A stretch of 64,000 nucleotides of DNA, from the NCBI GenBank assembly GCA_037954665.1, contig JBBMOL010000444.1:1-64000 (forward strand), given 5' to 3'. The notes beneath the pieces are model-generated. The model saw nothing but the letters and a program-made list of their open reading frames with translations, made no database searches and was not told the DNA's origin. The position numbers were made by a program, and so were the translations under genes. Origin of the DNA: Laguncularia racemosa (taxonomy: Eukaryota > Streptophyta > Magnoliopsida > Myrtales > Combretaceae). Of the stretch, positions 1 through 12,798 are shown in pieces; positions within the stretch are counted from its first letter, which is position 1; each line of letters starts with the position of its first letter.

Positions 1-1321
1 TGCTCAGAGATTTATAGAGGTTCCACCTCAAGCGTCAGTCCTCTCTTCTAGCTTCACGCCGGGGTCCCGGTTGTCTATACCGATTGTGTTTCACTATATC
101 AAACAAATTGAAAGTGTACAATATAAGCCTCTTCAAGGCGAAGTCTCACTGTTGAGTCTTTCTAGCTTCTTCACTAAGCTAATCACTCAAACTATAGTGA
201 TGAAACAACTATCAATTCCTTATACACGAAAGGAATTACAATGACAATGAGGAATATCAAATTCCCTCTATACAATAGATCACATGTATATGTAAAGATT
301 TTTCGCTTGAAAATGTATGAGCCTTTTCTTTTCCGTATGTTTTTTTCTTCTTCCGTTAAAAGAACGTTTTCTCTCTTTTTTATTTGAATTAAACACTCCT
401 TATATGAAGAGAACATAACGGTTACTTTCTATGTGACAATCTTGAATTTATTTTTGAATTTTGTAATTCAAAAATAAGTTGAATCTGTTAAAGAGGATCT
501 GCATTCCGTGATATCTTTGATGAGGATAAGCTTGGATAAATCAGTTTGACCGAGATCTTCTTTGGATATATCTCTTGGATCAAGTGTGTTGAAGATATCC
601 CTCACATTGTGGAACCATATTTTGATATAACAACCATATTTCTTATCCTTATCTTTGTAACTGCTGCATCTCCCAAAATATAGCACAAATATCTAGATTT
701 AAATCTTGATAAAACTTGTAAATCTTATATGATCTCACTTTATCATAAAATGAAATCTTTAAATAAAATCTTGTAAAACTTTATGTAAATTAAAAAACCC
801 ATGATATAAAATCCAACTTTAGTAAAACACATCAAGTATATTACCCAAATATACTTGACACGTGGAGCTAGGCCTTGAAATTTATTAAAAACTATCGGTA
901 TAAAAATTAGAACGTAATTTGGGAAAAATTTGTAACAGACATGAAAGGTTCTCAAACAAACCTATCAACTGTTCTCCTATTGTAAAGGTTCTGAAAGTGC
1001 TTCTGAAAAAAACCTGTCAACTGTTCTCCTATTGTAAAGGTTCTAAAAGTGCTTCTGAAAGATTAATACGATAACTACGAATACACTACACAACTTCTGA
1101 AACACCTTCTGTCAGAACAAAATAATCGATATAACACTTTTGAAGGTTCTGAACAAGTTTCTGTCTCCTTGTTCAATTTAGAAAAATTACGAAAATTATG
1201 TACTACCTTCTGAAACAACTTCTGACAAGCTCAAACATACGTTATACCTTATACGTTACACATTATTCCTCTTTTGTTAACATCAAAACTAAATTAGAGA
1301 ACTTAACATTCTCCCCTAACA
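1..1321 (-). repeat. Copia-A 3' LTR (partial at window edge)
   Basis: On the minus strand a polypurine run ending GGGGAGAA is followed by TGTTA, a normal Copia LTR start. TAACA followed by TTCTCCCC occurs twice in plus coordinates (ends 1308 and 1321), so the exact LTR edge is one of these two. The other LTR end was not found and probably lies before position 1. The sequence is AT-rich and non-coding. The start is inferred from the polypurine tract, not from a second LTR copy, since none is in the window. Confidence 0.65.
961..1064. repeat. 52-bp direct tandem repeat, two copies, in the Copia-A LTR
   Basis: The units start at 961 (CCTATCAACTGTTCTCC) and 1013 (CCTGTCAACTGTTCTCC) and continue alike through GTAAAGGTTCT and GTGCTTCTGAAA. 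Tandem copies in a U3 region often act as enhancers; that role is inference here. Confidence 0.85.
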
Positions 1322-1626
1322 TTCTCCCCTTTTTGATGATAACAAAACACCATTAGATAAACAAAATAGAAATAACTTTCATGTTTAAGCAAGCATATAT
1401 TCATATAACAGAGAAGCATCATAAACATAATAGAATCATTATAAACGCATTGATCATAAGCACAATAGTAAGCAGTATTGGTCATAAACACATTGATCAT
1501 AAGCACAATAGAATCATTCTCCCCTTTTTGTTAACATCAAAAGGAATAACTCCCCCTTAATCGATGCATAAAAGATAAAAGAAGTCTTTTACAACTTGTT
1601 TTCAAAACAAAAAATTAAGATAAAAA
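1322..1626 (-). other. Copia-A 3' untranslated region
   Basis: This AT-rich stretch lies between the env-like stop and the LTR. It holds a second CTCCCCTTTTTG polypurine-like tract near 1516-1530 and an imperfect repeat of GCATTGATCATAAGCACAATAG near 1447 and 1489. No coding capacity is supported. Confidence 0.6.
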
Positions 1627-2208
1627 CTAAGATTTTCTGGATCTTGTGACTCGAGAGGTAGAGGGAGTGGTGGAAGGTTTGGTAGAGGAAGGTTTTTCTG
1701 GTGAAGTATCCAAGTCGATGATATGGGCGCCAGAGCGAACATAATCTGGAAATTTGTTGGATAAGAACAACTTGATTTCACCATGAAGACTTGTGACAAA
1801 TTGGGATGTTTTATCCATCTTGGAGTCCAAAGTCTTGAAGGAGTTAGTGACTGAATCTCCTATCTTCCTCACTTGAGAGACAAACTTGTCAAAAGCAATC
1901 ACATTGTTAGATAAATCTTGTTTGACTATCGCACTAAACACATCATAGAGAATTCTATAATGATGGAGATCAGTAAGCATTTTCTCAGAATTTTTCTTGA
2001 TATCAGAAAGAATATCAGAAGTTTGTTTAACTTATAACTCCATTGCTTCTAGTCTCCTAAGATCAGACCGTTGAAGAACTGAAACTTCATCTGTCAAAGC
2101 TGTCTTAACTAAATCTGATAGCTCATGTTTCAAAGCTTCTCGCATAACATTCTTCATTTGTTCCAGATCAACATTGGATATAGCTTCTTTTGTTCCACTC
2201 TTCCCAGT
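1627..2208 (-). pseudogene. Copia-A env-like protein, C-terminal part
   Basis: The minus frame reads from the Athila-A insertion point (2208) to a stop at 1627, with one in-frame stop near 2032. The segment is rich in Lys, Glu, Ser and Leu, with heptad-like spacing (NVMREALKHELSDLVKTA) that suggests a coiled coil. It ends in a Ser/Thr/Pro tail (KPSSTKPSTTPSTSRVTRSR). It continues the N-terminal part found at 14012-15148, on the far side of Athila-A; the two meet at the CTCAT target duplication. Sirevirus env-like genes lie just here, after pol and before the 3' LTR. No signal peptide or fusion peptide was seen, so an envelope function is not supported by sequence. Confidence 0.72.
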
Positions 2209-2213
2209 CTCAT

Positions 2214-3925
2214 TGATGGGAGTCGAATCCAACAAAAATAAAAACCTACTCCTAGATAATGATATGATTTGCGTATAGTAGTGAGTAGGGTCGTATCCAC
2301 AGGGATTGGTTAAATATATTTCTATTCAAAGCGAATAAAGAGGAAAAGAAAAATGGGGGTTTTGTTTGTGAATCAAAATAATATTGAAACAAGATAATAA
2401 AATCGAATATTGATAAAAGCCTGGCCAAAGGAATCAAGATAGTTTAATTTTAGGAATTGATCATCGATGCAAATGTTTTCTATTCTTATTTCTAGATAAA
2501 TTGGTTATGGTTATTAACAAGCTCTAATAACCTATCTCTCCGTACTTCTTCGATAACCAAAACAAGCTCTTTGATTACTTCTCTTATTGATTAGATAACC
2601 CTAAACAAGCTCTTAGGATTTAATCTATCAATAGCATTAAAAACAAGAGAGACTACCAATTCATGCCAGTAGATTATAAGATAACCTATTTAAACATGAT
2701 CATACATCTCCATAACATGAATTCAATCATCTATTTTATAACCAAACATGTTATTGTGTCACCGAGACTAGAACTATCAAACAATTACGGATTTGGCGTG
2801 ATAGTTGACAATATATTAACTTGCTAATTGAGTAGAAGAGCTTTAATTCATACCAATAAAAAAAAATAATAATGACAAGACGTTCAGAAGATATATGAAT
2901 ATCAAAAAAACAAATAATAGATTAAATACAAATCAATTAGATCTCACAATTCGTGGAGAATCAAACTTCTATGACCTTTTGGCTAGAAAAACTACTTAGC
3001 TACACATGTTCATCATAAAAAACGAAAATTAAAAGTGAAAACATAACAAGCCTCTGTTCCTGACTGCCTGCTCTGCCTCCTTCTTTCCTTCTTGTCTCCA
3101 AGATGATCCAAGATCCTCCTAACCCTCTAGGGTTAGTTCTATTTATATTGTTAAAGGAATAGCAGGTGATCTTTTGCTAGCAAGATACGAAAATATCTTC
3201 CCTTTTTCAAGTAAATCTTGAGAAGAAAATAATCGTCCGCCTGGCACGCCCTACAACACGACCGTGGGTCAAGCCGTGCCTTCCTCTGTGGGTAATCTAC
3301 AAGTCTTCATCCGTGATCAGTGTGTACCACGGCTTCAACCACGGCCAGATCTCAAGCCGTGCCATCCTCTGGTTGATGTTCCACAATTTCTCATCCTTGG
3401 CATGACTTCCATTTCAACTTCCACCACGGCTTCGACCACGGCTTCAAGCACGGTTTCCACCAAGGCCAGATCACGAGCCATGTCTCTCTCTGTTGGAAGT
3501 CCACATTTCCACCTTCTTCTAGCAGTGTATAGCACGGTTTGAACCATGGTCGTGCTTCAAAACGTGCCTCCTTCTAGACAGATACACGGTCATGTACTTC
3601 AACCGTGTATTTTCCCGTGGATTCTTCAAAACAGATACACGGTCGTGTACTTCAACCGTGTAGTTTCCTGTGGCTTCATAACTAAGTACACGGCCGTGTA
3701 CTTTAACTACACACCCATGTACTTTCCTCCGGCGATGTAAATCCTTGTCTTTGATCTAAGTTGTAGATGACTTTTCTAATTTACTTGAATTAGCACCCTT
3801 GACTCCATTTAACCTGATTTATCACCATAATAGAATTAAGTACCATTTCCTTATGATTTCTATAAAATCTATAATAAATTAACACACTTTATACTATAAA
3901 GATTGAGTATAAAATGGCTCTATCA
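2214..3925 (-). repeat. Athila-A 3' LTR
   Basis: This 1712-bp LTR has TG...CA termini and matches 10659-11774 plus 13442-14006 closely. Its distal part (about 3240-3730) is packed with ACACGG/CCGTGT half-sites and palindromes. A TATA-like box lies at 3139-3147 on the minus strand. ORFs called inside it are not genes. Confidence 0.93.
3139..3147 (-). promoter_or_regulatory. TATA box in Athila-A 3' LTR
   Basis: The minus strand reads TATAAATAG. The same box occurs at the same place in the other LTR copy (11581-11589). Confidence 0.55.
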
Positions 3926-3940
3926 AATTCCCCCACACTT
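3926..3940 (-). other. Athila-A polypurine tract
   Basis: The minus strand reads AAGTGTGGGGGAATT directly against the TGATAGAGCC start of the 3' LTR, as expected for the plus-strand DNA priming site. Confidence 0.75.
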
Positions 3941-5278
3941 AAACTCTTGCTTGTCCTCAAGCAAATGAATCAAATCAATTGAGAAATTCGTCATAGATTA
4001 TACAAAAATTTCTTTTCATCATTCCAAGCATCTATTCATTTGTAATTCATGACTTGTAATTTTAATGTCTACTACTTCAACCAAACTGGTTTCATGTGAC
4101 CAAATTACCATGGACAAAATTTAATAGCTAATCTAAACAAAATAAACTTTAATCCTCATGTTTAGCAAAAGAATTTTTATTCCAAAAGTAAATACTTAAT
4201 CCACTAAGGAAAAACACCCAATTAAACTTCATTGGATATTATCAAGTATATAATCCTTGCAACATAAAGTAAAAGCATATAGTATCAACTCTTTCCATAG
4301 ATTTTCTCCCTTTCTACTATAAGTCTTGTTTAATTCAATGAATGTTTCCATTCATTATTCTTTTGATTTAATCAAGCATCTATTTTGACGGGTTTTTGCC
4401 CGCTTCTTTTCATGAACTTTTGCCTTTTTCGCCCTTATCATTATAGTGAGTTCATTGAGTCGGCACATCCCGAGCTCGTCACTCAAGTGACCAGGTTTTG
4501 AGATACCCCTACGGACTCTTCCTCACTCTAACATTCAAGTTTGAATACTCTTAACTCAATTAGTTGAATCATTAGAGTAATGGCTATGCTTGATTTTTAT
4601 TTTATTTTATTTTATTTTTTTTAGAACAACTTCAAAGAGTATACAGTTGCTAATATAACCTAGAAGTAAACTTGTTTATTTTTCACTTAAGGACTCGACT
4701 TACTCTTAGACTTCCAATTCTAAAGCTAAATACAAGGTAAATTTGTTTATTAAAGATTTCACTACTTAATTTTAACCAAGTATTCTAATCACAATAGTAG
4801 GTGAGTAAAGCATTTGAACAAGTCAATTTCACATTTTGTAGATGCTTATTATAACATTTAGTACAATCTCCAGATTTCATGATAATTTTGAAAAAAATTG
4901 GCTTAAAATTGCTTAAGGACAAACATTCAGAGTATAAGTCAGTTCTCTATTCTCTATATTTTATTATCTTCTCCCCCACACTTAGCTTGAACAGTGTCCT
5001 CACTGTTCCTAATTCAGCACAATTAAAGAGGAATTAACAACACAAGGAACATTAGAGAATAAGAGAAAAGGAATACTGGTACTTCCTTGGTATAAAGTGT
5101 AGAGTAATTGGAATTCTCCCCTTAAGCACTAGAGAGTGTCATCTGATGATATATACCCTTGCTGCAGCTAATCAAAAGAAAAAGAAAAATCAAAAGAAAA
5201 CTAAAACAAAATAAATTGATATAGGTTGCCTCCCATGAAGCGCCTTTCTTTAACGTCTTTGGCTAGATGTTCCTGTAA
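3941..5278 (-). other. Athila-A 3' non-coding region
   Basis: This 1.3-kb stretch lies between the integrase stop and the polypurine tract. It is AT-rich with no ORF worth naming. It includes a GC-richer patch near 4390-4520 and an ATTTT repeat near 4596-4621. Athila elements often carry an env-like ORF here; none can be read, so it is either lost or never present. Confidence 0.6.
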
Positions 5279-6455
5279 TTAATCGCAATACTCGGGGTGA
5301 GTTAAACTGGTTTCTTCAATATTACATACTTGAAATCCTTCATAAAAAGGTTTCAAGCGATGACCATTGACTTTGAAGTTCTTACTGGTTTCAAGACTTG
5401 CGATCTCAACTGCACCATGGGAAAATATGTTAGTGATAACAAAAGGACCAATCCACCGTGATTGTAGTTTTCCAAAGAACAACTTCAATCGAGAATGATA
5501 AAGTAGTACTTTTTGACCTACAGAAAAATTCTTTTGGGAAATCATTTGATCATGAAAATTCTTTGTTTTTTCCTTGTAGATTTTAGTACTCTCAGAAGCT
5601 TCTCTTCGAATTTCCTCAAGTTCTTGTAATTAAAGTTTTCTATGCTCACCAACCTCATCCATTCACATGTTACATTGTTTTACAGCCTAGTACGCCCTAT
5701 GTTCCAGCTCCACAAGGAGGTGACACGGTTTGCCAAATATCAAACGGTAAGGAGACATACCTATAGGGGTCTTGTAAGTTGTCCAGTAGCCCATAATCCA
5801 TCTTCAAGTCTTGTGCTCCAATCCTTCTTGCTTGGATTGACGGTTTTTTCCAGAATAGACTTGATTTCTCGATTTGAAACTTCTGCCAATCCATTGGTTT
5901 GAGGGTGGTATGCGGTGGAAATGCGATGAGTGACCCTGTATTTTTTTAGTAGAGTTTCCACTACTCTATTACAAAAGTGTGTACCACAATCACTAATAAG
6001 AGCCTTTGGTGTCCCGAACCTAGCAAAAATATGAGATTTAACAAAATCCACAACAACTTTGGCATCATTAGTTCGGGTTCTTTGGCTTCCACCCATTTTG
6101 AAACATAATCCACAGCAAGAAGGATGTAAACATTACCGAAAGAAGGAGGAAAAGGACCCATAAAGTCAATACCCCATATATCAAATATTTCACATGCAAG
6201 AATAGGGGTAAGTGGCATTTGGTCTCTACGTCCTAAGTTGCCAATTTTTTGACATCCTTCACAAGACTTACAAAACATAAAAGAATCACGAAACAATGTA
6301 GGCCAAAACAAACCGCATCCTAATACCTTTTGAGCTGTCCTCTTAGGGCCAAAATGTCCACCACATGCATATGAGTGACAAAATTGCAAGACAGAAGGAA
6401 TATCATCTTGAGAAATACACCTTCTAATGATCTGATCAGCACAATGTTTCCACAA
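5279..6455 (-). pseudogene. Athila-A integrase
   Basis: Integrase of the Gypsy type inserts the cDNA in the nucleus. The zinc-binding half shows HSYACGGHFGPKRTAQKV and CKSCEGCQKIG. The core shows the first Asp in IWGIDFMGPF, the second in ISDCGTHFCN, and the Glu in HPQTNGLAEVSNRE, so the D,D,E triad is present. The C-terminal part (5279-5545) has the SH3-like FSVGQKVLLYHSRLKLF and WIGPFVITNIF. Frameshifts near 6096 and 5760 and stops between blocks break the frame. No chromodomain follows, as usual for Athila. The motifs give high certainty of identity. Confidence 0.88.
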
Positions 6456-7100
6456 ATATGGATCATCCCATACATAGTACTTAGCATCACTTTTAATTTT
6501 ATCTTTTTAAGCTCTAGACAAATCACTTGGTAGTGTCTTAGTAACCAAATAGTTGACAATATCGGCATACCACGGAATTGTCTTTTGAATAGAAAAGAGA
6601 TACTCATTTAGGAAATCATCTTGTACTGGTGTTGACCCTTCACTAATAGGTATTCTACTGAGGTGGTCGGCAACTAAGTTTTCAGAGCCTTTCCTATCGC
6701 GCATTTCCAGATCAAACTCTTGTAATAAGAGTATCCATCGAATAAGTCTTGGTTTCGCCTCCTTCTTCGCAAGCAGGTATTTGAGAGCTGCATGATCAGA
6801 GTAAACAATTACCTTAGTACCAAGTAAATATGATTTGAATTTTTCTAATGCAAAAACAACAGCCAAGAGTTCTTTTTCCGTTGTGGAATAGTTGCATTGA
6901 GCATTATCTAATGTTCTGGAAGCGTAATAAATGACATGAGAAGCTCTTCCAACTCTTTGGCCAAGAACGGCTCCAACTGCATAATTGCTCGCATCACACA
7001 TAATTTCAAAGGAAAGGTTCCAGTCAGGTGGTTAGATGATTGGAGCAGAAGTCAACTTATCTCTCAATGTGTCAAAAGCGTGCTTACAGGCCTCATCGAA
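6456..7100 (-). pseudogene. Athila-A RNase H and connection domain
   Basis: RNase H degrades the RNA strand during reverse transcription. The block reads MCDASNYAVGAVLGQR, then TTEKELLAVVFALEKF and VIYSDHAALKYLL, giving Asp, Glu and Asp in the normal order. DHLSRIP marks its end. It is broken by a stop near 7002 and by changes close to 6506, where the zinc-finger half of integrase begins. It lies between RT and integrase as in all Gypsy elements. Confidence 0.86.
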
Positions 7101-8287
7101 CTCAAATGTCACTTCTTTTTGCAGCAATCGACATAGGAGTTGAGTAATTTTGCAAAAATCCTTGATGAAGCGTCGATAGAATCCTGCACTCCCCAAGAAA
7201 AGAGCGAATTTCCCGTACACTTACGGGGTAAGGTAAAGATTTAATCACTTCTATCTTAGCTTTATCGACTTCAAGCCCCTTAGAGGATACAATATGACCT
7301 AAAATGAGACTCTGTTCAACCATAAAGTGACATTTTTCATAATTCAACACTAGGTTCTTATCTATACATCTTTGAAGCACTTTTATAAGGTTAGTCAAAC
7401 ATGAATCAAAAGAATTACCATAGACGGTGAAGCCATCCATGAAAACCTCTATGATATTTTCCACATAATCTGAAAATATATTAAACCATACACCTTTGGA
7501 ATGTGGCTGAGGCATTACAAAGCCCAAAAGGCATCCTTCGATACGTAAAAGTACCGAATGGACAAGTGAAAGTAGTCTTCTCTTGATCTTCTGGTGCCAC
7601 TGGAATTTGATGAAAACCTGAATAACCATCAAGACAACAATAGTGAGAATGGCCAGCCAAACGTTCAAGCATCTGATCAAGAAAAGGAAGAGGGAAGTGA
7701 TCTTTTCTAGTTGACGCATTTAACTTTCTGTAATCAACACAAACCCTCCAACCATTCTGAACCCGAGTAGGAATTAACTCACCATCAGAGTTTTCAATCA
7801 CAGTCAAGCCTGTTTTCTTTGCAACAACTTGAATTGGACTTACCCATTTGCTATCGGAAATTAGATAGATCATACCGGCATTAAGAAGTTTCAAGATCTC
7901 TTTCTTAACTACCTCCATCATAGGCGGGTTCAAACGACGCTGAACTTCCCTTGAAGGTTTGCAATTATCTTCCATTAAAATCTTGTGCATGCATGTGGAG
8001 GGGCTTAGTCCTTTGATATCTGCTATGGACCATCCAATGGCTTCTTTATACTCTCTTAACACCCGAATCAACTTTTCTTCTTCTAAAGTACTTAGTTTGT
8101 TAGAGACTATCACAGCAAGAGTCTCATTTTCTCCTAAGAAGATGTACTTTAGATGTTCGGGTAAGGGTTTTAATTCCAACTTTGGTGCCTGCACAATAGA
8201 GGGAAGAAGTATTGTGTTAGAAGGGGGTAAATTAATGTAGGACACATCATACCTAGTAGGTTTTAATGATTCCAACTCCCAAATCAT
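7101..8287 (-). pseudogene. Athila-A reverse transcriptase, catalytic box altered
   Basis: The fingers and palm blocks are clear: GWRVCVDYRKLNASTRKDHFP, then HSHYCCLDGYSGFHQIPVAP and FGTFTYRRMPFGLCNASATF. A frameshift close to 7490 moves the frame. In the new frame the catalytic box reads IIEVFMDGFTVYG, where Athila elements normally have FMDD; the second Asp is Gly, which should abolish polymerase activity. The thumb continues with YEKCHFMVEQSLILGHIVSSKG to a further break near 7102. The identity is certain, and the enzyme is dead twice over. Confidence 0.92.
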
Positions 8288-9250
8288 GTCCTACACATCA
8301 GAGGATATTACAAGCTTCTCCTTAAGAGTTTTCAATGTATTAATAGTAAGACTCCTATTAAGTACAATTTTCAACTCATCATCGTCTATCAAATCAAAAG
8401 TAGCCTGTGTTATTGGGTCAATAACATCCCCAACAAAAACAGGGGAGATATCACTAGGATATTTCATGGCATCATAAATGTTAAATTTAATCACTTCACC
8501 ATCAAATTCCATAGTGAGGTTACCGTCATGTACATCAATTTTCGTTCTGGATGTCTTAAGAAATGGTCTCCCTAATAATATCATTGAGGAATTACGAGAA
8601 TCATCATTCTCCATGTCAAGCACATAAAAATCTGCAGGGAAAACCAACCCATTAACTTGTACTAAAACATCTTCTAGGACTCCCTCAGGATAAACATTGG
8701 ACCTATCAGCAAGTTGAATAATAACACCTGTTTCCTTCAAGGAACCAACATTCAAGCTTTGATAAATAGATAAAGGTATAACATTGATTGAAGCTCCTAA
8801 ATCGCACATAGCTTTAGCGATTCCAAGATTACCTATTTTGCAAGGAATAGTAAACATACCTGGATCCTTACATTTACGAGGAAGCTTCTTCTGAAGAATA
8901 GCTGAAACATTCTCACCCACACTAATCTTTTCATTACCTTTCAGCTTTCTTTTGTTAGTGCACAATTCTTTGAGAAATTTAGCATAACGAGGTACTTGCT
9001 TAATTGCATCCAGCAAAGGAATATTTACCTCAACTTTGCGAAAAGTTTCAAGAATCTCCTTTTCTTCAGCTTCATTCTTGGTTTTCGCTAATCTAGAGGG
9101 GAAAGGAGGTGCTGTTGTCATGACTTTTGGTGGTTCAACAAGGGACCCTTTGATCTGGTTGTTCTGCTGACTTGGAGTTGCAGTCTTTTTCTCAAGATTG
9201 GTTCGGTGTCCTTTCTCATTTGATCCCTGCAATTTCGTCCCACTTCTCAA
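8288..9250 (-). pseudogene. Athila-A protease and gag-pol linker
   Basis: The aspartic protease core reads AKAMCDLGASINVIPLSIYQ (Asp-Leu-Gly active-site loop), followed by the flap region and SMILLGRPFLKTSRTKIDVH. Upstream are the conserved Athila linker motifs ALKQ-like IKQVPRYAKFLKELCTNKRK and FTIPCKIGNLGIAKAMCDLG. The frame is open across the whole block and ends in a stop at 8288, after which RT continues in the same frame. The protease cleaves the gag-pol precursor inside the particle. Confidence 0.9.
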
Positions 9251-10606
9251 GGTAATTGCATTAGCGCTTTGCTTTGGATTTGTAATAGTTTGAGAAGGTA
9301 ACTTACCTTGAGTTTCTAACCTGTTTATAGAAGAAGCAAGTTAGCTTACCTGATTTTCCAAGTTGTGGATGCTCTGCTTTGTCTCATCCTGAAATTGTTT
9401 TGTATTAATGGCAAGTGATTTAACAATTTCCTCAAGAGACATACCTGAAGTGGAAGGAGCTTGTGGTACTTGGTTTGATGGCTTAGGTTGGAATTGTTGG
9501 AAGTTTTGTGGTTTATTGCCATATCTGAAGTTAGGATGATCCCTTTATCCAGGATTATAAGTATTCAGGTAGGGATCATATTTCCTTTGTGGCTGTCCCG
9601 GGAATCCTCCTACAGCATTGGCGTGTTCATGATTGTCATCTTACAATGTGGGGCACATGTCGGTAGGGTGATTAGGAGCAGCACAAATTCCACAAGCCTT
9701 CACCTGCTGGGTATTTCCAAGAGCTAGCTGCTGCACAAGGGAGCTTAGGTTAGAAATTTGATGTTCAAGGTTAGACACACTTACCTCATTTACCTTCCTT
9801 GAAGATGTATCATGCCTATACCCAAATTGTTGCGAATTAGCAGCCATAATGGAGATCAATTCCCTAGCTTGACCAGGGGTTTTGTTTACTATGGCGCCTC
9901 CACTTGCAGCATCCATCATCTTCCTCTCCATCAGAAGCAATCCTTCATAGAAGTATTGGATGAGAAGTTGTTCAGATATCCCATGTTGTGGACAGCTTGC
10001 ACAAAGTTGCTTGAACCTCTCCCAATACTCGTGAAGAGTCTCGGTGTCCCTCTGTTTGATACCATAAATTTCTCTTCTTATACCAGCAGCTCTAGATGCG
10101 GGGAAAAATTTATCCAAGAAGAGTCTCACCATATCTGTCCAAGTGGTTATAGAACCTGGAGGCAAATAAAACAACCAATCTTTAGCTTTAGTACTTAAAG
10201 AGAATGGAAAAGCACGTAACTTGATTTGATTGTCGGTTATTCCTTACGGCCTCATACTAGAACACACTATATGAAACTCTTTCAAATGTTTGTGAGGATC
10301 TTCATTCTCAAGACCATGAAAGGTGGGTAGCAGATGTATCAACCCAGATTTCAACTCGAATTCAACAGCTAGTTCGGGATAGTGAATACAAAGGGGTTGT
10401 TGATTCACATCCGGTGCAACTAATTCTCGCAATGCTCTTTCGGGATTTTCCATATCGTCTTCTTTTTCAGAATCAATGGATGAATCCGACAAATCCGATG
10501 CCAAGTTCAGTGCAGGGGATGATCTAGCTTCTCTTCGCAGCCTCTTAAGAGTCTTCTCAATCTCCGGATTATAAGTGAGTGCACCTGTATGAGAAGAACG
10601 AGTCAT
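9251..10606 (-). pseudogene. Athila-A gag
   Basis: The start chosen is ATG at 10606 (MTRSSHTGALTYNPEIEK), 53 bases inside the LTR-PBS border and typical for Athila gag. The upstream part of the open frame belongs to LTR and leader. The capsid block reads TWTDMVRLFLDKFFPASRAAG, TLHEYWERFKQLCASCPQHG and FYEGLLLMERKMMDAASGG. A zinc knuckle remnant (CGICAAPNHPTDMCP) follows near 9641. Stops at 10244-10246, 9641-9643 and two further downstream interrupt a single gag-pol frame. The protein forms the virus-like particle and binds the RNA. Confidence 0.88.
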
Positions 10607-10635
10607 ACAAGAATAGAAATAAATTTGACACCAAT

Positions 10636-10653
10636 CCTTGGCAACGGCGCCAA
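10636..10653 (-). other. Athila-A primer-binding site (tRNA-Asp type)
   Basis: The minus strand reads TGGCGCCGTTGCCAAGGA, five bases inside the 5' LTR end. It fits the tRNA-Asp primer used by Athila elements, with a few mismatches. Confidence 0.8.
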
Positions 10654-12186
10654 AATTTGATGGGAGTCGAATCCAACAAAAATAAAAACCTACTCCTAGA
10701 TAATGATATGATTTGCATATAATAGTGAGTAGGGTTGTATCCACATGGATTGGTTAAATATATTTCTATTCAAAGCGAATAAAGAGGAAAAGAAAAATGG
10801 GGTTTTTTTTAGTGAATCAAAATAATATTGAAACAAGATAATAAAATCGAATATTGATAAAAGCCTAGCCAAAGGAATCAAGATAGTTTAATTCTAGGAA
10901 TTGATCATCGATGCAAATGTTTTCTATTCTTATTTCTAGATAAACTGGTTATGGTTATTAACAAGCTCTAATAACCTATCTCTCCGTACCTCTTCGATAA
11001 CCAAAACAAGCTCTTTGATTACTTCTCTTATCGATTAGACAACCCTAAACAAGCTCTTAGGATTTAATCTATCAATAGCATTAAAAACAAGAGAGACTAC
11101 CAATTTATGCCAGTAGATTATAAGATAACCTATTTAAACATGATCATACATCTCCATAACATGAATTCGATCATCTATTTTATAACCAAACATGTTATTG
11201 TGTCATCGAGACTAGAACTATCAAACAATTACGGATTTGACGTGCTAGTTAACAATATATTAACTTGCTAATTGAGTAGAAGAGCTCTAATTCATACCAA
11301 TCAACAAAAATAATAATGACAAGACGTTCAGAAGATATATGAATATCCAAAAACAAATAATAGATTAAATACAAATCAATTAGATCTCACAATTCGTGGA
11401 GAATCAAACTTCTATGACCCTTTGGCTAGAAAAACTACTTAGCTACACATGTTCATCATAAAAACGAAAATTAAAAGTGAAAACATAACAAGCCTCTGTT
11501 CCTGACTGCCTGCTCTGCCTCCTTCTTTCCTTCTTGTCTCCAAGATGATCCAAGATCCTCCTAACCCTCTAGGGTTAGTTCTATTTATATTGTTAAAGGA
11601 ATAGCAGGTGATCTTTTGCTAGCAAGATACGAAAATATCTTTCCTTTTTCAAGTAAATCTTGACAAGAAAATAATCGTCCGCCTGGCATGCCCTACAACA
11701 CGGCCGTGGGTCAAGCTGTGCCTTCCTCTGTGGGTAATCTACAAGTCTTCATCCGTGATTAGTGTATACCACGGTGATAGGAATCAGACTTTTCCAGGAC
11801 CTATCACCAGGGCCCAAGCTAAGGGTCTCTAGAATCTAGTTATGAGGGTTTTGCTAGAGAAACCTAACCTTGAGAAGTCTAACTCACTTTCTACATCTTT
11901 GCACTATAATTTTGATGCATTTCAGCAGGTTCATTTGTCAGTCTTACAAGATGCAAAAACACCCTTATTACTGAGTGAATCAAGGTTGTCAACTGAAACT
12001 GATTTAAAAGCTTCTTGAAGACCGGCATCTTGAAGGACCATTTCTTTATATATTCACTCTTTTATGAACTATTTTGGTTGTATTTTGGTTTTGGGACACT
12101 TTTATTTCTTTGTAACTTTCATTTAGGGTTAGCTACCTTAAAAGTGACAAACTTGTAATTTTGAGCACTTTTTAACCCTAAAAGTA

Positions 12187-12204
12187 GCAAGTATAAATAC
12201 TTGC
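12187..12204 (+). promoter_or_regulatory. Palindromic TATA box of the Crm-1 LTR
   Basis: GCAAGTATAAATACTTGC places TATAAATA inside a perfect 7-bp inverted repeat (GCAAGTA/TACTTGC). The same 18-mer, or its complement, occurs in Crm-3, Crm-5 and Crm-8 LTRs. Confidence 0.6.
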
Positions 12205-12798
12205 TTAAGAGAGGGTTTGAGGGAGATTATTTTTGCAGAATATACACCTCTTTTCACGTGTGAATTAGGGTTCATACCTTGGTTCCAACTCTTATCAATT
12301 TCAATTCCAAGACTTGAAATTGTGGCGAGTGCAACATCTTGAAATTGTGAGTTATATCAATTTCATTTTGTTGTGATTTCTTTTCTTCTCTAGTTTGTTG
12401 TATCTATGGTTGATTTGAGATAGTTCTTGGTCAGATTTACATGTTATTATTCATGAATTCTTGTGATTATTTGAAGGAAATTATCAAATTGATTCCATTC
12501 ATCTTTAAGGTTTTCCTTGAAAACGTGATTTTCACCATTGGGAAAGGGATCTTACTTTACGGTTTTCTTTGTCAAATTGAGGCTTCATTTGCGTGGATTA
12601 TATGAAATTAGAGTGTTTCTAGAAGGCATTTTCTTTGGGGTATTCTGATTATATTATTGGTTGATTGAATTTCATCATTTCAACATTAGGGTTCATTTGA
12701 AAAGTGTCATTTTTGGATCCGATTTTGCCTAGACTTCAGATAATTGATCTTAAGTCTTTTGGATGTTCTTTAAAGTGTGATTAGGCACATCATATTTT

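Noticed and set aside
3264..3740. ORFs on both strands in the Athila-A LTR and the similar ones at 13411-13821
   Set aside because: They follow the palindromic ACACGG repeats of the LTR; the frames differ between the two LTR copies.
3941..5278. An env-like gene of Athila-A
   Set aside because: No ORF or recognisable motif is found in this region on either strand.
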